Shown here one piece after another: positions 1 to 7,073 of a stretch of 9,719 nucleotides of DNA; the stretch's first letter is position 1; each line of letters opens with the position of its first letter. A program made the position numbers and the translations under genes. The stretch is from DATDOO01 sp035293245. Its GTDB lineage: Bacteria; Pseudomonadota; Gammaproteobacteria; Methylococcales; Methylococcaceae. Location: NCBI GenBank assembly GCA_035293245.1, contig DATDOO010000235.1, forward strand, positions 1 through 9,719, given 5' to 3'. Under the pieces are notes generated by a model. That model had not been told where the DNA came from and searched no databases. It saw only the letters and a list, made by a program, of their open reading frames with translations.

Positions 1-189
1 CAGTTGGTGGGGATGGATCAGGTGGCGCTGGCCATCGAGAACATCAAGCAGGCCAGTTTGCAGAATGCGGCGTCGAGCCGGCAGAGCGAAACGGCGGCGC
101 ACAACCTGAACGAACTGGGGCAGAAACTCAAACACCTGGTGACCGGTGGCGCCGGGCAGTTCGCAGACCGCCAAACGGCAAGGGCATAG
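1..189 (+). CDS. Methyl-accepting chemotaxis protein, C-terminal fragment
   Basis: This is the last 62 codons of a gene that begins before the window. Frame 1 is open from the first base to a TAG stop at 187-189. The sequence (MDQVALAIENIKQASLQNAA..., then SRQSETAAHNLNELGQKLKHLV) is the typical end of a receptor signalling domain: an amphipathic, Gln/Asn/Ala-rich coiled-coil helix followed by a short flexible tail. Such receptors pass ligand or surface signals to a CheA kinase through CheW. The next gene is a CheA starting 12 bases downstream, which supports the assignment and suggests an operon. There is no NWETF-type CheR-binding pentapeptide at the C-terminus. The sensor and membrane parts are outside the window, so the stimulus cannot be inferred. 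A WspA-like role is inferred from the neighbouring genes. Confidence 0.85.
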   Translation, partial: QLVGMDQVALAIENIKQASLQNAASSRQSETAAHNLNELGQKLKHLVTGGAGQFADRQTARA

Positions 190-201
190 GAGGGCCGGGC
201 G

Positions 202-2463
202 ATGGCTGACCGGGACCGGGAATTTCAGGAGCACCTGTTCGATATCTTCAAAACCGAGGCGCGGGAGCACCTCGGCGCCCTGTCTTCCTTGCTGCTCGAA
301 CTGGAGAACCCGCAAGCGGCTGCCCAGTGCCGCGAACACTTGGAAGTTCTGTTCCGGGAAGCGCACAGCCTGAAAGGCGCCGCCCGGGCCGTCGGCTTCG
401 GCGAAATCGAAACCGTCTGCCAAGCGCTGGAGAGCCTGTTGTCGCGGCTGAAACGGGAGGAACTGGGGTTGTCTCCGGTGCTGTTCAATTTACTGCACCA
501 GGCGCTGGACTGTCTCGAAAACCTGCTCGCTGCGCCGCGGCGGGATTTTTCCTGGGAAGTGCGCAATCAACTGGCGGAACTCATCCGCCTTTTGCAGAAC
601 CCGCCCGACGCGCCGACGGCGACTGCGCCGCCTGCCGAGGCACCGCCGCCCGTCGCGGCAGCGCAGCCCGTGCCGGAACCCCGCCGCCCGGCCGGGGACA
701 CCGTGCGCATCGCCATGGCAAAACTGGACGCGCTGCTGTTCCAGGTCGAGGAACTGCGGGCGGCGCAAATCGCCTTCGGCCATCTGGTTGAGGAATTGCG
801 CGCCCTCGACGGCGCGCTCTCGGTTTGGGCGAAGGCCCAGGGCCAGGGTGCCGGCGAGGCGCGCGCCGCGTTGCGCGCCCTGGACAAAAACCCCGGCACG
901 GTTCCGGGCGAGGCGGCACGGCTGATCAAACTGCTGGAACCCCTGGCCGGCGGCGATACGGCGGTCAAGTCGCTGTCCGGTGTCGCCGGCCGGTTGCTCC
1001 GGAGCGCCGAGCAGGACCGCCGCGCGTTCGGCTCCATGGTGACTAATTTGCAGGAAGAGGCAAAGCACTTTTTGATGCTCCCGCTCGCTTCCCTGCTGGA
1101 GGGGTTCCCAAAAATGACCCGTGACCTGGCGCGGGACAAGAACAAAGCTGTGGACTTGCTGATCGAAGGCGGCGAGTTGGAGATCGATCGGCGGATTCTG
1201 GAAGAGATCAAGGATCCCTTGATCCATCTCCTGAGAAACTGCGTCGATCACGGCATCGAAACCAGCACGGAGCGGGCACGCGCGAATAAGCCGGCGCGCG
1301 GCCGTATTGTCATCAGCGCTGCGCCGAAAGGTTCCGGCAAGGTGGAAATCCTCGTTGAGGACGACGGTGCCGGCATCGACGCCGCCAAGGTGAAAACGGC
1401 GGCAGACAAGCTCGGCCTTCTGCCGCCGGGGAGCAACAACCTGGAGGAGTCGGAGATCGTGCCGCTGATTTTCCAATCGGGGCTTACCACCAGCGCCTTT
1501 ATCACCGATCTGTCCGGCCGGGGGCTGGGGCTGGCCATCGTGCGGGAAAAGGCGGAAAAACTGGGCGGCACGGCCACGGTGGAAACCCGGCCGGGACAAG
1601 GCAGCACTTTCCGTCTCCTGTTGCCCTCCACGTTTGCCGGCTTCCGCGGCGTGCTGGTCAGAGTCGGCGTGTCCCTGTTCGCCTTACCTTCCAACCAGGT
1701 GGCGCGGACCCTGAGACTCAGCCCGGAGGCGGTCGGAAGCGTGGAAAACCGGGAAACCATCCGTCTCGACGACACCCCGCTCGCCCTGGTTTCCCTGGGC
1801 GAGATACTGGAACTGCCCCGCAGCAACGCCGAGGGCGCCGTCTATCTGCAAGCCGTCGTGCTCGCTTTGGGTGGGGAGCGCATCGCTTTTCGCGTGGACG
1901 AAATCGTCGACGAACGGGAAGTGCTGGCGAAAAGGCTGGAGGCACCCCTCCTCAGGCTGCGCCACGTGAGCGGCGCCACCTTGGTGGGCGGAGGGAAGAT
2001 CATGCCCATCCTCAACGTCTCCGACCTGATGAAGGCGGCGGCCGGTATCGGCGCCGCTCCGTCCACCGCCGCGCCGGAAGCCCAGGAGACGGAAGCGGCG
2101 GACCGGAACCTCCTGGTGGTGGAAGACTCCATCACCGCCCGCACCCTGCTGAAAAACATCCTCGAATCGGCCGGCTACACGGTCAAGACGGCGGTGGACG
2201 GCATCGACGCGTTCACCTTGCTGCGCACGCAGGACTTCGATCTGGTGGTTTCCGACGTGGACATGCCGCGCATGAACGGCTTCGACCTGACGGCCAGAAT
2301 CCGCAGCGAAAAAAAGCTGGCCGAACTGCCGGTGGTGCTGGTGACGGCCCTGGAATCCCGTGAAGACCGCGAGCGGGGTATCGACGTGGGCGCCAACGCC
2401 TACCTGGTGAAAAGCCGTTTCGACCAGAGCAATCTGCTGGAAGCGGTGCGGAGGCTCCTGTGA
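202..2463 (+). CDS. Hybrid chemotaxis histidine kinase CheA-REC (WspE-like)
   Basis: This 753-residue CheA-type kinase autophosphorylates on an Hpt histidine and passes phosphate to receiver domains. The domains in order are: Hpt at about 5-110 with the phospho-site motif HSLKGAAR (His55); a Pro/Ala-rich linker at about 133-168; a helical dimerisation-like region; a HATPase with N box (LLRNCVDHG, Asn346), G1 (DDGAGID, about 387-393), F-box-like FQSGLTTS and G2 (SGRGLGLAIV); a CheW-like domain at about 475-615; and a C-terminal receiver at about 635-753 with acidic pair E641/D642, phospho-acceptor Asp685 (VVSDVDMP) and Lys737. All key residues are present, so it should be active. The length and the fused receiver match WspE-type kinases rather than flagellar CheA. 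The ATG follows AGGAGGG at 188-194, which overlaps the stop of the receptor gene. The fused receiver may act as a phosphate sink; that is inference. Confidence 0.93.
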   Translation: MADRDREFQEHLFDIFKTEAREHLGALSSLLLELENPQAAAQCREHLEVLFREAHSLKGAARAVGFGEIETVCQALESLLSRLKREELGLSPVLFNLLHQALDCLENLLAAPRRDFSWEVRNQLAELIRLLQNPPDAPTATAPPAEAPPPVAAAQPVPEPRRPAGDTVRIAMAKLDALLFQVEELRAAQIAFGHLVEELRALDGALSVWAKAQGQGAGEARAALRALDKNPGTVPGEAARLIKLLEPLAGGDTAVKSLSGVAGRLLRSAEQDRRAFGSMVTNLQEEAKHFLMLPLASLLEGFPKMTRDLARDKNKAVDLLIEGGELEIDRRILEEIKDPLIHLLRNCVDHGIETSTERARANKPARGRIVISAAPKGSGKVEILVEDDGAGIDAAKVKTAADKLGLLPPGSNNLEESEIVPLIFQSGLTTSAFITDLSGRGLGLAIVREKAEKLGGTATVETRPGQGSTFRLLLPSTFAGFRGVLVRVGVSLFALPSNQVARTLRLSPEAVGSVENRETIRLDDTPLALVSLGEILELPRSNAEGAVYLQAVVLALGGERIAFRVDEIVDEREVLAKRLEAPLLRLRHVSGATLVGGGKIMPILNVSDLMKAAAGIGAAPSTAAPEAQETEAADRNLLVVEDSITARTLLKNILESAGYTVKTAVDGIDAFTLLRTQDFDLVVSDVDMPRMNGFDLTARIRSEKKLAELPVVLVTALESREDRERGIDVGANAYLVKSRFDQSNLLEAVRRLL

Positions 2464-3524
2464 ACCTGCCGATCCGCGTGCTGGTGGTGGACGATTCCCG
2501 CGTGGAGCGGGAGTTGATCGCCCATGTCCTCGGTTCCGATCCGGACCTCCGGGTCGTCGCCAGCGCCGCCGACGGCGAGGAAGCGCTGGAGAAAATCGCC
2601 GGCGACAAGCCGGATGTCATCACCATGGACGTGCACATGCCCAGGAGCGACGGGTTTGAAACCACGCGCAGAATCATGGAAACCCAGCCCATCCCCATTG
2701 TGATCGTAACCGGCAGTTCGGTCCGGAACGAGGTTTCCACCGCATTCCGCGCCGTGGAAGCCGGTGCGTTGGCGGTGCTGGCGAAGCCCATGGGAATCGG
2801 CCATCCGGAATACGAAGTTAGGGCGAGGGAACTCATCCGGACCGTGAAATCGATCGCGGAAGTCAAACTGGTGCGGCGCTGGCCGAAACGGGAAAACGCC
2901 GCTCCCGCTACCCCGAAAGAGGTCACGGTGCCGGGCTCGGCTGCGCCCCTGGACTTGGTGGCCGTCGGCGCTTCCACCGGCGGGCCGCTGGCGCTGCAGA
3001 CGCTCCTGGCCAATCTGCCCAAGGGCTTTCCGCTGCCCATCGTGGTCGTCCAGCACATGGCGCCCGGGTTCACCGAAGGGTTCGCGGAATGGCTGGCACA
3101 ATCCTCCGGATATCCGGTCCGCGTGACCCAAAATGGTGAAACATTGCGCGGGGGGCAGGCCTATGTGGCGCCGGAAGGCTGGCAAATGGCGGTGAAAAAC
3201 GGCGGCTATGTCGCCTTGGCGGGGGATGCGCCCGACAACGGGCTGCGGCCGTCGGTCGCCTACCTGTTCCGCTCCGTGGCGGCGGCGTATGGACCGCGCG
3301 CCGCCGGCGTCCTGCTGACCGGCATGGGCAAGGACGGCGCGGAGGCGTTGAAGCTCATGAAAGACCGGGGCGCCGTCACCTTTGCCCAGGACGAGGCCAG
3401 TTCCGTCGTCCACGGCATGCCGGGGGAGGCGATCCATCTCGGCGCCGTGGACTACGTGCTGCCGCCGGAGAAAATCGCGGCGGCGCTGGCCGCTTTGACG
3501 AGAGCAAGACATGAATCGGCGTAA
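2460..3524 (+). CDS. cheB: Chemotaxis response regulator protein-glutamate methylesterase CheB (WspF-like)
   Basis: This 354-residue two-domain protein removes methyl groups from (and deamidates) receptor glutamates, giving adaptation of the array. The N-terminal receiver (about 5-125) has D11/D12, phospho-acceptor Asp57 (ITMDVHMP) and Lys109 (AKP). The C-terminal methylesterase (about 163-350) has the serine hydrolase triad Ser172 (GASTGG), His199 (VVVQHM) and Asp292 (TGMGKDGA), at spacings like those of E. coli CheB. A charged and Pro/Ala-rich linker joins the two domains. The start is GTG in a GTGA overlap with the CheA stop, and GGAGG lies at 2450-2454, so translation is probably coupled to the kinase. 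In the Wsp system the equivalent protein (WspF) acts as a negative regulator, because its loss locks signalling on. The partner methyltransferase CheR is not in the window and is expected upstream. Confidence 0.95.
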   Translation: MNLPIRVLVVDDSRVERELIAHVLGSDPDLRVVASAADGEEALEKIAGDKPDVITMDVHMPRSDGFETTRRIMETQPIPIVIVTGSSVRNEVSTAFRAVEAGALAVLAKPMGIGHPEYEVRARELIRTVKSIAEVKLVRRWPKRENAAPATPKEVTVPGSAAPLDLVAVGASTGGPLALQTLLANLPKGFPLPIVVVQHMAPGFTEGFAEWLAQSSGYPVRVTQNGETLRGGQAYVAPEGWQMAVKNGGYVALAGDAPDNGLRPSVAYLFRSVAAAYGPRAAGVLLTGMGKDGAEALKLMKDRGAVTFAQDEASSVVHGMPGEAIHLGAVDYVLPPEKIAAALAALTRARHESA

Positions 3525-3548
3525 TGTCTTGTTGGGTACGTTTGATGC

Positions 3549-3595
3549 CGCAAAAGCCGGTGGACGGGAGGAAGCGCGATGCGCCCACCGTTGCG
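3549..3595 (+). promoter_or_regulatory. Inverted repeat in the leader of the GGDEF/EAL gene
   Basis: The 99-base gap between cheB and the next gene holds a stem that can be read directly. CGCAA (3549-3553) pairs with TTGCG (3591-3595), and CGGTGG (3558-3563) pairs with CCACCG (3585-3590), leaving a 4-base bulge on the left arm. A small inner hairpin, GCGC-GAT-GCGC (3574-3584), sits inside. The loop region contains a GGGAGG ribosome-binding-like sequence and an ATG at 3579, so this structure would hide that upstream start and leave the one at 3624 free. There is no T tract, so it is not a standard intrinsic terminator. It may attenuate or separate expression of the last gene from cheB. Function is inference. 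Confidence 0.35.
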
Positions 3596-3608
3596 TCTGC
3601 GGATTTTC

Positions 3609-3615
3609 AAGGAGG
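3609..3615 (+). promoter_or_regulatory. Ribosome binding site deciding the start at 3624
   Basis: AAGGAGG lies 8 bases before the ATG at 3624. It is a near-perfect Shine-Dalgarno sequence at good spacing, and it favours 3624 over the in-frame ATG 45 bases upstream (3579). That upstream ATG has a weaker GGGAGGA sequence and lies within an inverted repeat. Confidence 0.7.
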
Positions 3616-3623
3616 TTCAAACC

Positions 3624-6600
3624 ATGAATACGTCTAACAACGCCGAAGCCAATCCTATCCACGTGCTGGTCGCCGAAGACAGCGCAACCCAGGCCGAGCA
3701 GTTGCGCTACATCCTCGAAGGGCAGGATTATTCGGTCACGGTGACCGGGAACGGCAAGGACGCGCTGGCGGAAACCCGCCGCCGCAAACCGGACATCCTG
3801 GTCAGCGACATCGTCATGCCCGAGATGGACGGCTACCAGCTGTGCCGGGAAATCAAGTCCGACCCGGACTTGCAGGACATTCCGGTCATCCTGGTCACCA
3901 GCCTTTCCAGCGTGCAGGACGTGATCAAAGGCCTGGAATGCGGCGCGGATAATTTCGTCCGCAAACCTTACGAAGAACAATACCTCCTTTCGCGCATCCA
4001 CTATCTGTTGAGCAATCGGGAGTTGCGGCAAAGCCGGAAGGTGCAGATGGGCATGGAAATCCGCCTGTCGGGCCAACGCCACTTCATTACGGCCGAACGG
4101 CAGCAGATTCTGGACATCCTCATCTCCATCTACGAGGAAGCCATCCGCATCAACAAGGAACTGGCGGAGAGGCAGGAGGAACTGACACATTCGAACCAGA
4201 CGCTCAACGGGCTTTACCGCATCGCCGAAAATCTCAACCACGCCGTCAGCGAAAAGGACGTCGCGGAGAAGGCCGTGCAATGGGCCATGGAGCAGCCCGG
4301 CATTCACGCCGCCTGGATTTTGCTCCAGGAAGAAACCGGCTTTCGCCTCGCCGCAGAGCGCAACGCGCCGTCGGTCTTGAACGAGGCCGGCGGGCAGGCC
4401 GAAGCCCACCTCTGCCTGCAGAAACTCCTGGCCGGTGAGCTCGCCGGCGCCGTCAACGCGGACGACTGCACGCAATCGGAAAATGCCGCGCCCGGTCCGG
4501 GCGGCGCTTGCCCGCACGGTTGCATTCCGTTGTGGACGGGCGACAACCGGCTGGGCGTCATGAACGTGGTCAAAGAAAACCGGGAGGCGTTCGGCGACGA
4601 CGAACTGAAAACGCTGCTGGGCGTCGGCAACCAGGTCGCCGTGGCGTTGATGCGGGCGAGACTGCACGATCGCCTGGAAAGTGCGGTGGAACAACGAACC
4701 ATGGCGTTGCGGGCCAGCGAGGCCCGCTTTTCCGGAATCCTGGATATCGCCCACGATGCGATCATCTCCGTCGACCAGAACCAACGGATCATTCTGTTCA
4801 ACAAGGGCGCGGAGCGCATTTTCGGCTACGCTTCGGAGGAAGTCATGGGCCAGCCGCTCGATGTCTTGTTGCCGGAGGCTTTGCGCGGGCGTCACAGCCG
4901 GCAAGTGGCGGAGTTCGACGCGTCCGCCGATACCACCAGACCCATGGGCGAATACCTGGAAGTTTCCGGTTTAAGGAAGAACGGCCGCACCTTCCCTGCC
5001 GAAACCGCCATTTCCAAACTCGTGATCGGCAGCGAAAAAATATTCATCGCGGTATTGCGCGACATCACCCTGCGCAAGGAACAGGAAGCCCGGATTCTGC
5101 GCCTCAACCGGGTTTACGCCGTACTCAGCGGGATCAACATGGCCATCGTGCACATCAAGGAGCGGCAGGCGCTGATCGAGGAAGCCTGCCGCATCGCCCT
5201 GGAGCACGGCGGGTTCAAAATGGCGGGGGTGGGGCTACTGGACGAGTCGCGATCGTTGCAGCCGGCGGCTTGGGCGGGAACGGACGAAGCGTACCTCGGG
5301 ATGCTTTGCGCGTCGCTGGAAAGCGGGGAGCAGAATCCGCTGCGCACGGCCGTACTTGAGGCGAAACCGGCCATTTACAACGACGTGGCGACGGATCCCC
5401 CCATGGCGGCCTGGCGGGATAAGGCGATCGAGAAAGGTTGCCGCGCCGTGGCGATTTTCCCCCTTCTGGTCGAAAAGCGCGTCGAAGGCGTCATCGTGCT
5501 GTTCGCCGGCGAAGCGAATTTTTTCGACGCGGAAGAACTCCGGCTGCTGGAGGAAATGGCCGGGGACGTCGGCTACGCGCTGGAGAACATCGAAAAGGAG
5601 AAACAGCTCAATTACCTGGCCTATTTCGACGTGGTCACCGGCTTGGCCAACCGCGCCTACCTGGTCAGCGGCCTGAACCCGCTCCTGGCCTGGGCCAAAC
5701 GGCAGGGGAAGCGGGTTGCCCTGGTCGTTGTCGACATCGACCGTTTCAAGGTGATCAACGACTCCCTGGGCTACAGCGGGGGCGACAGTTTGCTGAAACA
5801 ATTTGGCGGGAAACTGAAGCTCGCCTTAAAAAACCAGGAGCGTCTTGCCCGCAGCGGCAGCGACGAATTCGCCATCGTGCTGTCCCAAATCGAAGAAGAG
5901 GCGGACATCCCGAAAATGGTCGAGGAGATGCTGAGCGCCGCGCTGGCCGAACCCTTCCATATCGATGAGCGGGACCTGCGCATCACGGCTACGGGGGGTG
6001 CGGCCCTGTTCCCGGGCGATGGCGACGACGGCGAATCCTTGTTCAGGAATGCCGAGGCGGCGCTGGCAAAGGCCAAGCAGTCGAAGGAAAGATTCCTTTT
6101 CTATGCATCGGAAATGAACGCACACGTTTCCGAGATTCTCACCCTGGAGAACAAATTGCGCCGGGCGCTGGGAAACCGGGAGTTTGTTTTGCATTACCAG
6201 CCCAAACTGGATCTCGCCTCATCGAGGATGTGCGGCATGGAGGCCCTGATCCGCTGGCAGGATCCGGATAACGGTTTGATACCGCCGGCGCAGTTTATCC
6301 CCATCCTGGAGGAGACCGGGATGATCGTGGAGGTGGGTTTCTGGGCGCTGGATGCCGCCGCAGCCCAATTGCGGCAATGGCGGGAGCAAGGTTTTGCCCT
6401 GTGCCCCATTGCGGTGAACGTTTCGTCCATCCAGTTGCGCGAGGACAAATTCGTCGGCGACGTAGGCGAGATTTTTCGGCGGCACGAACTCAAAGAAGGA
6501 GGGATCGAGATCGAAATCACCGAGAGCGTCATCATGGAAGCGGCGCAACGAAACATCGACACGCTCAAGGCGCTCCGCGAACTGGGCGTGCATTCCTCCA

Positions 6601-6905
6601 TCGACGATTTCGGCACCGGCTATTCCTCCTTGAGTTATCTCATCCGCCTGCCCCTCAACCGGCTGAAAATCGACCGGAGCTTTATCGTCAACCTGGCGGA
6701 AAGTCCCGACAGTCTCGCCGTCGTGTCGAGCATCATCTCCCTGGCCCACAGCCTGAATCTCAAGGTGATCGCCGAAGGCGTCGAAACCGACGAGCAGTTG
6801 AAGCTGCTGAAACTGCTCAAGTGCGACGAAATCCAGGGCTATATTTACAGCCGGCCGCTGCCGGTGGAGAAAATCGAGGCGATGTTTGGGCGAGCCCGGC
6901 CCTAA
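3624..6905 (+). CDS. Response regulator REC-GAF-PAS-GAF-GGDEF-EAL, probable c-di-GMP phosphodiesterase
   Basis: This 1093-residue multidomain regulator has no predicted membrane segment. The receiver (about 8-125) has E17/D18, phospho-acceptor Asp62 (LVSDIVMP) and Lys114. A helical coiled-coil linker follows (about 135-195). GAF1 spans about 195-350 and contains four cysteines (264, 282, 296, 300). PAS spans about 362-485 and GAF2 about 495-660. The GGDEF domain (about 665-825) has DVVTGLANR and the metal-site DID (704-706), but the signature reads GSDEF (745-749) and the inhibitory RxxD position reads KNQE (736-739). The EAL domain (about 840-1085) keeps EAL (873-875), Asn932, Glu964, DDFGTGYSS (Asp994/Asp995), Lys1015, Glu1051 and Gln1071, so c-di-GMP hydrolysis is likely. 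It is the probable phosphorylation target of the CheA above, in the position of WspR. The start at 3624 is chosen for its ribosome binding site; ATG 3579 would add 15 residues. Confidence 0.93.
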   Translation: MNTSNNAEANPIHVLVAEDSATQAEQLRYILEGQDYSVTVTGNGKDALAETRRRKPDILVSDIVMPEMDGYQLCREIKSDPDLQDIPVILVTSLSSVQDVIKGLECGADNFVRKPYEEQYLLSRIHYLLSNRELRQSRKVQMGMEIRLSGQRHFITAERQQILDILISIYEEAIRINKELAERQEELTHSNQTLNGLYRIAENLNHAVSEKDVAEKAVQWAMEQPGIHAAWILLQEETGFRLAAERNAPSVLNEAGGQAEAHLCLQKLLAGELAGAVNADDCTQSENAAPGPGGACPHGCIPLWTGDNRLGVMNVVKENREAFGDDELKTLLGVGNQVAVALMRARLHDRLESAVEQRTMALRASEARFSGILDIAHDAIISVDQNQRIILFNKGAERIFGYASEEVMGQPLDVLLPEALRGRHSRQVAEFDASADTTRPMGEYLEVSGLRKNGRTFPAETAISKLVIGSEKIFIAVLRDITLRKEQEARILRLNRVYAVLSGINMAIVHIKERQALIEEACRIALEHGGFKMAGVGLLDESRSLQPAAWAGTDEAYLGMLCASLESGEQNPLRTAVLEAKPAIYNDVATDPPMAAWRDKAIEKGCRAVAIFPLLVEKRVEGVIVLFAGEANFFDAEELRLLEEMAGDVGYALENIEKEKQLNYLAYFDVVTGLANRAYLVSGLNPLLAWAKRQGKRVALVVVDIDRFKVINDSLGYSGGDSLLKQFGGKLKLALKNQERLARSGSDEFAIVLSQIEEEADIPKMVEEMLSAALAEPFHIDERDLRITATGGAALFPGDGDDGESLFRNAEAALAKAKQSKERFLFYASEMNAHVSEILTLENKLRRALGNREFVLHYQPKLDLASSRMCGMEALIRWQDPDNGLIPPAQFIPILEETGMIVEVGFWALDAAAAQLRQWREQGFALCPIAVNVSSIQLREDKFVGDVGEIFRRHELKEGGIEIEITESVIMEAAQRNIDTLKALRELGVHSSIDDFGTGYSSLSYLIRLPLNRLKIDRSFIVNLAESPDSLAVVSSIISLAHSLNLKVIAEGVETDEQLKLLKLLKCDEIQGYIYSRPLPVEKIEAMFGRARP

Positions 6906-6911
6906 ACAACA

Positions 6912-6958
6912 TCCCGATTCGTCCCGTGTTTCGGGTCGAAACTCGGGACGAATCAGGA
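6912..6958. repeat. Long stem-loop downstream of the GGDEF/EAL gene, possible bidirectional terminator or REP-like element
   Basis: GATTCGTCCCG (6916-6926) is perfectly complementary to CGGGACGAATC (6944-6954). Inside it, after one T/T mismatch, GTTTCG (6928-6933) pairs with CGAAAC (6937-6942) around a GGT loop. Outside it, TCC (6912-6914) pairs with GGA (6956-6958) after one mismatch. It begins 7 bases after the stop of the + strand gene and faces the end of uppP on the other strand. No clear T run follows on the + strand, so it may be a transcript-stabilising hairpin or a dispersed palindromic repeat instead of a textbook terminator. Confidence 0.55.
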
Positions 6959-7039
6959 ACAACATTGCGCTCTCCCTCTGGCACAAATCCGCTGGGAGCG
7001 GCCGCGCACGCTTCGCGCCCGAAGGGTGAAGGGCAGGGC

Positions 7040-7059
7040 GGCCCCGGTATGACCGGGCC
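7040..7059 (-). terminator. Short GC-rich hairpin after uppP, possible terminator
   Basis: GGCCCCGGT (7040-7048) pairs with ACCGGGCC (7052-7059) around an ATG loop, with a single-base bulge in the left arm. It lies 14 bases beyond the uppP stop on the - strand. No T tract follows, so it would be an atypical terminator. Between it and the longer stem-loop (6959-7039) I see another imperfect hairpin (6968-7000, CGCTC pairing with GAGCG) but no gene. Confidence 0.3.
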
Positions 7060-7073
7060 GGGGTGCGGGCCCC

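Noticed and set aside
490..1599. 369-codon open frame on the - strand within the CheA gene
   Set aside because: It is antisense to the Hpt-linker-HATPase part of CheA, with no motif or ribosome binding site seen.
3579..3623. Upstream ATG as start of the GGDEF/EAL gene
   Set aside because: Its Shine-Dalgarno sequence is weaker and lies inside an inverted repeat. The extra 15 residues belong to no domain, while the ATG at 3624 has AAGGAGG at ideal spacing and sits just before the receiver domain.
2400..4904. 834-codon open frame on the - strand
   Set aside because: It lies antisense to cheB and the REC-GAF-PAS-GAF-GGDEF-EAL gene, both of which have clear family motifs. Its translation shows no domain, and long antisense frames are expected in GC-rich coding DNA.
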